Source of the DNA: JAEHDI01 sp035455185
GTDB lineage: Bacteria > Acidobacteriota > Terriglobia > Bryobacterales > Bryobacteraceae
Length of the DNA stretch: 12,316 nucleotides
NCBI GenBank assembly: GCA_035455185.1
Contig: DATIFQ010000528.1
Span: 1 to 12,316 of the forward strand
Direction: 5' to 3'
The notes under the pieces are model-generated. The model did no database searches. It saw only the letters and a list, made by a program, of their open reading frames with translations, and was not told the origin of the DNA. Positions 1 through 6,386 of this stretch are shown here, piece after piece. How positions within the stretch are numbered: the first letter of the stretch is position 1; each line of letters starts with the position of its first letter. The translations under genes were made by a program, and so were the position numbers.

Positions 1-246
1 CGGAAGAACGGGGCCCGGGTGGAGTGGGATGTAACCCTACCTCCGAACTCGACCGCGACGATCTACGTGCCGGCACGGAGTGGGAACGACGTGACGGAGT
101 CGGGCGCTTCCGCCGCAGAAGCGCAAGGTCTGAGGTTCTCCCGCATGGAAAACGGCAACGCAGTTTTCGAAGCAGCCAGCGGACGCTATCACTTCCAAAG
201 CGTGACGGCAGACTCAGGGGGCGCCGCAGCCGTTACTGGATTTTAA
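1..246 (+). CDS. GH78 alpha-L-rhamnosidase, C-terminal fragment
   Basis: The reading frame is open from the first base, so this is the 3' end of a gene that begins outside the window; 81 residues remain before the TAA stop. The fragment looks like the C-terminal beta-sandwich of bacterial GH78 alpha-L-rhamnosidases. It has a W-x-V-T-L-P-P-N-S-T-A-T strand pair, then a V-T-E-S-G turn, and it ends with an A-S-G-R-Y-H-F strand, which is how this family usually finishes. Family enzymes remove terminal L-rhamnose from plant glycosides and rhamnogalacturonan, usually outside the cytoplasm. The catalytic (alpha/alpha)6 barrel lies upstream and cannot be checked. The next gene is convergent. Another glycoside hydrolase carrying the same C-terminal domain is the main alternative. 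Confidence 0.75.
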   Translation, partial: RKNGARVEWDVTLPPNSTATIYVPARSGNDVTESGASAAEAQGLRFSRMENGNAVFEAASGRYHFQSVTADSGGAAAVTGF

Positions 247-256
247 GCTCGACATA

Positions 257-270
257 GCCGCCACAGCGGC
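257..270 (+). terminator. Weak hairpin between convergent genes
   Basis: GCCGC (257-261) pairs with GCGGC (266-270) across a CACA loop, 10 nt after the rhamnosidase stop. There is no T tract on either side, so it is at best a weak or factor-assisted terminator. The remaining convergent gap (271-348) shows nothing else I recognise. Confidence 0.25.
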
Positions 271-348
271 GTTGGAACACTTCGAAATCCGATTCCTGGC
301 CGGCGAGCAGGCACGATTCAGGGCTAGTTACAGGCGCCAACTGACACA

Positions 349-1218
349 TCAAGGCGCCGATATCCTTAGGGGCCGCTCGAGAGAACTCTTCCAGCCCACC
401 ACACGTCCGTCGCGAAAATAGATTTCGGAATCTCCGTACCGCCACACATTTTCGGCCAGTTGCTCGGGTGGGCCTTCCAGCGCGAGAACGTCCGCCGCAG
501 TCGAGCCCCTCGAAATCGCTTTCGCGCCCGTCTCCCGGGGGTCGACTCTGTCCGCGCCGACCTTAAGCGGAGCTATTCGCGAGGAGAACCAGCCGATGAC
601 GCGATCACGCCGGAAGTAGACACGGGAGGATCCATAGCTCCACGTCGAGCTCGTACTTGCCGTCGGAGGGCCCTGCACCGCCTGAACATCGGCTCCTGTG
701 GAGCCTAGCGTGAAAAACGGACTTGGTGTGAACGTCGCCGACGATGCACTCCTGTCGATAGACGGCCGCCATTTCGGAAGAATGTCCGAAAACCATGCGA
801 CGGCTATCAGGAACACGGACGTTGCGACGATCGGGGTTGCGAGCCTGATCGGTAACGGGGGCTGCTTGCGCGGCACGAGAGAACCGCAAAACATCATCTG
901 CGTGAACTCCACGCCGATGGAGCCTTTTCCCGTGGAATGACGAACAATGCCGTCTGCTTGGAAATTCACATCGTCTAGAAAACGAAGATGGATTGCGGTG
1001 CGAACCGGAACCATTTCCCCAATCTCCACTCGCGCGCCATTCTCCGAGATATCGATGCAGCGCCCCCCTTCGAGTCGATGTTTGCCGCGCTCATCCCAGC
1101 CGACCTCCACGCGGATGCCGGCTGGAAGCCTGGGCTGAGCTCTGAGCTCGCGAAACTCTCTTTTCGCCTGTTGTCTGAAGAGCATCATGGCCGGTGATCG
1201 AATTGCGCTAGAAGTCAC
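349..1218 (-). CDS. PilZ-domain membrane protein with two BamE/SmpA-like C-terminal repeats
   Basis: The product has 289 residues from the GTG at 1218, or 279 from the ATG at 1188; neither start has a clear ribosome binding site. Residues about 22-108 look like a PilZ domain, which binds cyclic di-GMP. Both signature motifs are visible: R-A-Q-P-R (26-30, the RxxxR motif) and D-I-S-E-N-G (56-61, the DxSxxG motif). A hydrophobic stretch at about 127-144 fits one membrane helix, which would put PilZ in the cytoplasm and the C-terminus in the periplasm. Residues 168-220 and 234-286 are two copies of one unit with the pattern G-S-T-x-A-D-V, then G-P-P, W-x-Y-G, Y-F-R, R-V-x-G-W. This recalls BamE/SmpA-like folds. 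The role is unknown; I infer that it passes a c-di-GMP signal to the envelope. Confidence 0.75.
   Translation of the reverse strand: MTSSAIRSPAMMLFRQQAKREFRELRAQPRLPAGIRVEVGWDERGKHRLEGGRCIDISENGARVEIGEMVPVRTAIHLRFLDDVNFQADGIVRHSTGKGSIGVEFTQMMFCGSLVPRKQPPLPIRLATPIVATSVFLIAVAWFSDILPKWRPSIDRSASSATFTPSPFFTLGSTGADVQAVQGPPTASTSSTWSYGSSRVYFRRDRVIGWFSSRIAPLKVGADRVDPRETGAKAISRGSTAADVLALEGPPEQLAENVWRYGDSEIYFRDGRVVGWKSSLERPLRISAP
361..717 (-). repeat. Tandem 53-residue repeat pair inside the PilZ protein
   Basis: Two coding repeats lie at 559-717 and 361-519, offset by exactly 198 bases (66 codons). At the protein level they share G-S-T-x-A-D-V-x-A-x-x-G-P-P, W-x-Y-G-x-S, Y-F-R-x-x-R-V-x-G-W and a final P-L-K/R-V/I. 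The DNA copies have clearly diverged, so this is an old internal duplication and not a recent slippage product. Confidence 0.7.
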
Positions 1219-1401
1219 CGGTGCTTCGATTATCGGGCGCCAGATCTGCGAATGAATTGGTACGAAGATGGGTTTAAGTACCGGCAGGGGACTAGCCTTT
1301 CTTTCCTAGGTCATCCGTACCAGAACTCGCATCGAGCAAGGCGCAGCGGGGGGTGGCAGGTGGACTCGAATTAGCCGTTACAGACTTCGCCGCCTTGCAG
1401 G
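1219..1401. other. 183-bp intergenic region with inverted repeats
   Basis: The gap separates two minus-strand genes. It contains TGGTACG at 1258-1264 with its exact reverse complement CGTACCA at 1316-1322, a third half-site GTACC at 1278-1282, and the 8-bp palindrome CAGATCTG at 1241-1248. A tRNA-3'-end-like string lies at 1348-1372. I see no gene here. The repeats could be operator half-sites for the PilZ gene, but no known regulator motif is recognised. Confidence 0.35.
1229..1234 (-). promoter_or_regulatory. Possible -10 element for the PilZ gene
   Basis: On the minus strand GATAAT matches the TATAAT consensus at five of six positions. A weak -35 candidate (TTCATT) sits 16 nt upstream. 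Transcription would begin near 1222, only a few bases before the GTG at 1218, which favours the ATG at 1188 as the real start. This is a weak single-site call. Confidence 0.25.
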
Positions 1402-3264
1402 TCAGCCCCGCGGACGAATGATCTCGGTCAGGAGATCAGGGCGGGAGGAGTCGCGTTCGAGCCATGGGTACTTCTCGCCATCGTGGCAATCCACGCGGTA
1501 TGTCCGGTAGTACTCGCCGTTCTTCATGAGCAACTCGATTGGCTCGGACGAGGCTTTGGCGGCGGCTAGAGCCTGGCGAAGTACGCGTGTTGAGAATTGC
1601 CGGCCGTTGACGGCGATCATCTGAGTTGCCGGTGCGATTCCCGCTTTGTCGGCGGCGCGTCCCGGCACGACGTCGAGCACTGTGCCGTCATCCTTCAGGC
1701 TAAGGCCGATCGACCAAGTCAGGTCGGCCTCCCGCCGCTCATCCTGCCGCCAGTTCGTATAGGGAGAAGGCGACTCCCGGTATACGAGTCGCCACCCGCC
1801 CGCTTCGATACCACCTAGGGGAGCACGCGGCGTTGGCCTGTAGACGCGCTCCTCGAAGAACGCGCGCCAGTCGTGGGGCTGGACCGCGTTCAATTCCGAG
1901 ATGACGTCCTCCAGCGTGTAGGGCTTCACCGCGGGCGCGCCACTCTGACCGCCGAAGAAGCGGAAGCAAAAGTCGTCGAGAGATTTCCTGCCCTTGCTCA
2001 GCGTGCGGATGGTGACGTCGGCGTCCAGCCAGATAAGGGCGCCCTCGGGATAGAAGTCCACGCCACGGCGGAGGTTCGACCAATCATCGCGTGACCCGTA
2101 GAGAACCTGAGCGCCGATGGCGGTGTCGGCGAGGGGCCGCCACCTGCGGCCGGCGATCAGATCCATGCCGGCTGCATCCAGCGCGAGCGACTGCCGGAAC
2201 TCATCCGGCGTAACCAGGCCGCTGCGGGCGGTGAGGATGTCGCCCAGATAAGTGGTGAGACCCTCATAGACCCAGAGCAGCTCACCAAGCATCGGCTTTT
2301 GGTAATCGGGTGTTGCCAGGCCCACTGGCCGGCGATACTTCCCGTTCCAGGAGTGCGCCATCTCGTGAGGAAGGAGTCCGGCGTGAAGCTTGCGGACAGG
2401 TTCGTCGACCATCGCCATCTCCGGCAGCCGGTCGTCGCTGGACTCATGGTGTTCAAGCCCGAAGTGCGCCACATGGTCGCTCAGGGTGACCAGAAAATCG
2501 TAGCGGCCGTAATGCCGCGCGCCAAACAGTACGCCGGTCTCCCGGACGAGACGCTCGTAAGCGCTCAAGACGCTCTGGCTGAGTTCGAGCGCCTCACGGC
2601 TGTCGGCTGCGAGATGCAGGTAATGCCGCGGCGCTGAACCGACGTTGAGATCTTCAGTGCGAAAGTGCCGGCCCGCGAGTAGCGGCGAGTCGACGAGCGT
2701 AGTGAGCGACGCCGGTGCAAAGTTCACGGAGTCACCCGACTCGCGCTCGACCGGAAGTGCCGTCGCGTACCGCCATTGTTTCGGTACTTGCAGCTTGGCC
2801 TTGTAGATGACGGCGTCCGCAGCGACGCCGGCAGGGTAGAGAAGCACCTGGTTCCAACTGAGCACCGCAAGCTCCGTGGTGGCTGAGGCGCCACTGGAAA
2901 AACCCTCGGTCTTAGGAGGGGAGACGAAGCTCAGCGAGACATCCACGGACGCAGCGCCGGGCGGCACCTCGCAGTGGAACGCATACATGTCCACCGGATC
3001 GCGCCGCCACGCGAGGGGCTTTCCGCCGGCTTTGATTTCGAGGTCCACGAGGTCGGCGATGGGTCCGGTCGGGCCGTGCTCGCCCGGTACCCACTTTGGG
3101 TAGAGAAGAGTGAGCGGGCCGGGCTTTGCGGGTATGGAGAGGCTGGCATGAGTGAGCCGCCGTGGGGCGTCCGTCAGGTCGACGGACAGCGTTATGGGAG
3201 GCTCCGCGAAGAGCAGAGTCCAGGCGGCGAAGAGCGACAGGATGGTAGTTCGAAAGACAAACAT
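1402..3264 (-). CDS. Exported M61 family metallopeptidase with PDZ domain
   Basis: A 620-residue protein begins at the ATG at 3264; an in-frame TAA lies just upstream, so no earlier start is possible. Residues 1-20 form a signal peptide ending L-L-F-A before E21. The N-terminal part to about 200 is a beta-rich domain typical of M61. The gluzincin core is clear: F-G-L-E-H-H-E-S-S near 268-276, the zinc motif H-E-M-A-H at 300-304 continuing as S-W-N-G-K, and the third zinc ligand E334 in Y-E-G-L-T-T-Y. A PDZ domain spans about 513-592. M61 members are glycyl aminopeptidase-like enzymes, here probably periplasmic and acting on peptides. All key residues are intact and the length is normal. The gene is divergent from the DUF5107 gene. 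The true substrate is unknown. Confidence 0.9.
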   Translation of the reverse strand: MFVFRTTILSLFAAWTLLFAEPPITLSVDLTDAPRRLTHASLSIPAKPGPLTLLYPKWVPGEHGPTGPIADLVDLEIKAGGKPLAWRRDPVDMYAFHCEVPPGAASVDVSLSFVSPPKTEGFSSGASATTELAVLSWNQVLLYPAGVAADAVIYKAKLQVPKQWRYATALPVERESGDSVNFAPASLTTLVDSPLLAGRHFRTEDLNVGSAPRHYLHLAADSREALELSQSVLSAYERLVRETGVLFGARHYGRYDFLVTLSDHVAHFGLEHHESSDDRLPEMAMVDEPVRKLHAGLLPHEMAHSWNGKYRRPVGLATPDYQKPMLGELLWVYEGLTTYLGDILTARSGLVTPDEFRQSLALDAAGMDLIAGRRWRPLADTAIGAQVLYGSRDDWSNLRRGVDFYPEGALIWLDADVTIRTLSKGRKSLDDFCFRFFGGQSGAPAVKPYTLEDVISELNAVQPHDWRAFFEERVYRPTPRAPLGGIEAGGWRLVYRESPSPYTNWRQDERREADLTWSIGLSLKDDGTVLDVVPGRAADKAGIAPATQMIAVNGRQFSTRVLRQALAAAKASSEPIELLMKNGEYYRTYRVDCHDGEKYPWLERDSSRPDLLTEIIRPRG

Positions 3265-3359
3265 GAGGAATCTTTATCTTAAACTCCTCAAGGCTGGTTG
3301 CGTTCAGGGAGGCTGGTTCATTAGACTCGGTGAGCGTAGTCCACAGGAGACCACCAGGG
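3265..3359. promoter_or_regulatory. Divergent intergenic region, M61 peptidase / DUF5107 gene
   Basis: These 95 bases must hold the promoters of both divergent genes, or overlap them. The 9-mer AGGCTGGTT occurs directly repeated at 3291-3299 and 3310-3318 (period 19), a spacing compatible with two protein sites on nearly the same helix face. On the minus strand GAGGAG lies 19 nt before the peptidase ATG. Its GAGGA can pair with the TCCTC next to that ATG. No strong -35/-10 pair is visible in either direction. Confidence 0.35.
3345..3350 (+). promoter_or_regulatory. Shine-Dalgarno AGGAGA that fixes the DUF5107 start
   Basis: AGGAGA ends 9 nt before the ATG at 3360 and so selects it over the in-frame GTG at 3330. 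The shorter form also begins directly with a clean signal peptide, while the longer one would add ten basic and polar residues in front. Confidence 0.7.
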
Positions 3360-6300
3360 ATGAGGATTCTTACTATAGCGGCCATTCTGATACTGCTTGT
3401 GCTAACGACACTGTCGGGACAGCAGGCGACGATTCAGGAAGAAAAGCAGGTTATCAAGACATATCCTTTCTCGGGCGCCGACCCGGCTCCGATCATGACC
3501 CGGTCCAGCATGTGGGGCAAAGGGCCGAGGCTTTATCCGTACAGCTTCTTCGACACGCTCAGCTACGAGGGCAAGGACCAGGCATGGAAGGTCATCAAGC
3601 TGGAGAATCCATACATCAAGGTGATGGTCCTGCCGGAAGAAGGCGGCAAGGTGCTCGGGGCGATCGAGAAGAGCACCGGCAAGGAGTTCATCTACTACAA
3701 CAAGGTCCGGAAGTTCCGCCACATCGCGCTCCGGGGTCCATGGACTTCGGGAGGCATAGAACTTAACTTCGGCATCGTCGGCCACAGTCCAGCGACGGCC
3801 ACGCCGGTGGACTATGTGACGCGCAAGAACACCGACGGCAGTGTAAGCGTCACGGTCGGCGCGATGGACCTTCCGTCGCGCACGCACTGGAGAGTTACGT
3901 TCACAGTTCCGTCCGACAAGGCGTACTTCGAGTCGAAGGCCCTCTGGTATAACCCGCAGCCACTGAACGGGTCCTACTACGTCTGGATGAATGCGGCCAA
4001 CCGCCTGGGGCAGGACCTGGAGTTTATTTTCCCCGGCGACAAACACATCGGCCACAACTACCGGGTACCCGAGAAACCCTGGCCGGTCACTGCGGATGGG
4101 CGCAATCTGGCTTTCTATAAGGACCACGACGACAGCGACGAGGGCAGCTTCTTCATTCATGGCGCTCTCCAGGATTTCTTCGGAAGCTATTGGCACAACT
4201 CCAAGTTCGGTTTTGGACACTGGGCCTACCACGAGGACACTCCGGGACAAAAGTTCTTCCGCTGGTCGCTTTCCGGCGCCGGCCAGATCTGGGAGCAATT
4301 GCTGACCGACAGCGATGGGCCGTACTTCGAGCCGCAGGTCGGCCGCCTGCTCGACCAGAACGACCATGAGTTTTTCCCGCCTTACACGGCCGATCACTGG
4401 CGTGAAGTGTGGTTCCCGTTCAAGGAGATCGGCCCGATGGTGAAGGCCACGCCGTACGGCGCCCTAAACGCGCGGAATACGGGTGATTCGATCGTTCTGG
4501 GCTTCAACGCGCTCCAGAACATCGACGACGACCTGGTGGTGCGCGCTGGCGGAAAAGAGGTGTACCGGGAGCGGCTGAAGCTCGAGCCGATGGGAGTCTA
4601 CCAGAAGAAGCTGGCGCTGACTGCGAAGCCGGGCGAACTGGAGGTCGAGATCGGAAACAAGCTGTCGTACACCGATGACCCGGAGGCTGAGAAGCTAAAG
4701 CGGCCGTTGAATTTCCATGAGTACGACGACAACAGTCTCGAGGCTCTGTACCAAGGGGGCGAACGCGAGGAGAAGGGTCGCAACTACGAGGTCGCGCTCG
4801 ACAAATACATGGCGGTTCTGAAGCAGGAGCCGACACACGTTCGAGCACTCACCCGGGTCGCCGAGCTTTACACACGGCGGGCGGAATACAAGAAAGCGCT
4901 GGAGTACGCCACCAAGGCGCTCGATTACGTAATGTACGATCCGGACGCCAACTACATCTACGGTGTGATCGCCCGGAAGATGGGGAACATGGTGGACGCC
5001 AAGGAGACGCTCGGCTGGGCGGCTCGGTCGATGAAGTATCGCTCGGGGGCGTACTGCCAGCTTGGCGAGATCTACATGATGGAAGGCAAGTGGGCGCGCG
5101 CGTTCGATTTCCTGCGACGCTCGCTCGACTACGATGCGTATAACGTCAAGACGTACCAGGTGCTCAGCACCGCGTACCGCCTCCATAAAGAACCTGCGAA
5201 GGCCCGCGAGACTCTGGACAAGCTGCTGGAGATCGATCCGCTAAACCACTTGGCGCGGTTCGAGCAGTATCTGCTGGAGCCGAACGGTACTAGCCTCGAG
5301 AACTTCCGGTCGATGATCCGCAATGAATTGCCGCACGAAACGTACCTCGAAACGGCGATGCATTACGTGAATCTCGGACTTCCAGAAGACGCGCAGCGCG
5401 TTCTCGCCGCGGGACCGGAACAGCCGCAGATTCTTTACTGGCGGGCGTACCTCTCCCGAGAAAAAGATCCGGCGCGGAGCAGGGAGCTTCTACAGAAGGC
5501 GTCCGGCTCTTCGCCGAAACTCGTTTTTCCGTTCCGCGAGGAGTCGATTCCCGTGTTCCAGTGGGCGGAAGGTATGGCGCCGAATGACTGGAAGGCGAAA
5601 TACTACCTCGGGCTGATTTACTGGGGTCTGAGACGTCACCAAGACGCGATCGCCGCGCTCGACGAGTGCGGCAACCGCCCGGATTTCGGGACGTTTTATG
5701 TTTGCCGCGCCTTTCTGAGAAAGGAAACTGATCCCGAGAAGGCGCTTCCGGACTATGAACGCGCCTATGAGACCGGCAAGGACGACTGGCGGAACTGGCA
5801 CCACCTCGCGGCGTTCTACAACGAACGCGGCATGAACGATAAGGCGTTGCAGATTGCACAGGCCGGAGCGAAGCAATTTCCAGACGCCGACCTGATGAAG
5901 ATCATGCTGGCTCGGACCTACTTGAGTAACGGGCGTTCTGCGGAATGCTACTCGGTGCTCGAGAATGCTACGATTCTTCCGTTTGAAGGGCAGCGGGACG
6001 TTCACGACCTGTTCGTTCAGTGCCAGACGTCGATGGCGCTGGAGCTGATGAAGAAGGGCCAGTACCGCGAGGCAATCCAGCGGCTGGAGAGCGCGAAGGA
6101 GTACCCGGTGCGGCTCGGCACCGGCAAGCCTCACAGGGCCGACCAGCGTATCCAGGATTTCCTCATGATGCTGAGCTATGAGAAACTGGGCGACCAGACA
6201 AACGCCCGGCAGGCGATGGAAAGGGTCGTCGCTTACATGGCCGGCCCGTCAAGTGACAACGCGGACGTTCTGAAGCGGCGGGTGGATCTCTGGTTCAAGG

Positions 6301-6386
6301 ATTCGTTCCCGAATCAGAACGGGCTGGCGGCGTTGCAGGACCTTCTTAAGATGGTAGGCAGCGGAAGGAGAAGAGGGGGAGATTGA
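3360..6386 (+). CDS. Exported DUF5107 / tetratricopeptide repeat protein
   Basis: The ATG at 3360 gives 1008 residues; an in-frame GTG at 3330 would add ten. Residues 1-20 are a signal peptide ending L-T-T-L-S-G before QQ; there is no lipobox cysteine. About residues 30-370 match DUF5107, a galactose-mutarotase-like beta-supersandwich: V-L-P-E-E-G-G-K-V, G-K-E-F-I-Y-Y, G-G-I-E-L-N-F-G and H-S-P-A-T-A-T-P-V-D-Y are its usual landmarks. A short beta domain (about 375-440) follows. From about 460 to 975 there are many 34-residue TPR helices, for example Y-E-V-A-L-D-K-Y-M and Y-K-K-A-L-E-Y-A-T-K-A-L. The fold suggests carbohydrate binding or processing with a TPR scaffold, but no activity is established for the family. 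It is the first gene of a plus-strand unit and its stop overlaps the next start. Confidence 0.85.
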   Translation: MRILTIAAILILLVLTTLSGQQATIQEEKQVIKTYPFSGADPAPIMTRSSMWGKGPRLYPYSFFDTLSYEGKDQAWKVIKLENPYIKVMVLPEEGGKVLGAIEKSTGKEFIYYNKVRKFRHIALRGPWTSGGIELNFGIVGHSPATATPVDYVTRKNTDGSVSVTVGAMDLPSRTHWRVTFTVPSDKAYFESKALWYNPQPLNGSYYVWMNAANRLGQDLEFIFPGDKHIGHNYRVPEKPWPVTADGRNLAFYKDHDDSDEGSFFIHGALQDFFGSYWHNSKFGFGHWAYHEDTPGQKFFRWSLSGAGQIWEQLLTDSDGPYFEPQVGRLLDQNDHEFFPPYTADHWREVWFPFKEIGPMVKATPYGALNARNTGDSIVLGFNALQNIDDDLVVRAGGKEVYRERLKLEPMGVYQKKLALTAKPGELEVEIGNKLSYTDDPEAEKLKRPLNFHEYDDNSLEALYQGGEREEKGRNYEVALDKYMAVLKQEPTHVRALTRVAELYTRRAEYKKALEYATKALDYVMYDPDANYIYGVIARKMGNMVDAKETLGWAARSMKYRSGAYCQLGEIYMMEGKWARAFDFLRRSLDYDAYNVKTYQVLSTAYRLHKEPAKARETLDKLLEIDPLNHLARFEQYLLEPNGTSLENFRSMIRNELPHETYLETAMHYVNLGLPEDAQRVLAAGPEQPQILYWRAYLSREKDPARSRELLQKASGSSPKLVFPFREESIPVFQWAEGMAPNDWKAKYYLGLIYWGLRRHQDAIAALDECGNRPDFGTFYVCRAFLRKETDPEKALPDYERAYETGKDDWRNWHHLAAFYNERGMNDKALQIAQAGAKQFPDADLMKIMLARTYLSNGRSAECYSVLENATILPFEGQRDVHDLFVQCQTSMALELMKKGQYREAIQRLESAKEYPVRLGTGKPHRADQRIQDFLMMLSYEKLGDQTNARQAMERVVAYMAGPSSDNADVLKRRVDLWFKDSFPNQNGLAALQDLLKMVGSGRRRGGD
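6365..6382 (+). promoter_or_regulatory. Purine-rich ribosome binding site for a TTG start
   Basis: AAGGAG (6365-6370) and GAGGGGGAGA (6373-6382) form an uninterrupted purine run before the TTG at 6383. The TTG shares bases with the upstream TGA (6384-6386). A strong site plus this overlap fits re-initiation by ribosomes ending the DUF5107 gene. Confidence 0.6.

Noticed and set aside
233..445. A 70-residue open frame on the minus strand downstream of the PilZ gene
   Set aside because: It overlaps the PilZ coding region in another frame, has no recognisable domain and no ribosome site.
1348..1425. A degenerate tRNA on the minus strand
   Set aside because: Only the 3' portion looks like a tRNA; the T-stem and acceptor stem do not pair, and the would-be 5' half overlaps the end of the M61 gene.
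3298..3326. TTGCGT-17-TTAGAC as a promoter for the DUF5107 gene
   Set aside because: The -35 and -10 hexamers match consensus at only three and two positions, so it cannot be distinguished from background.
3402..4397. A 331-residue open frame on the minus strand
   Set aside because: It lies wholly antisense to the DUF5107 domain. Its sequence is the usual Val/Arg-rich shadow of a GC-rich gene and shows no domain.
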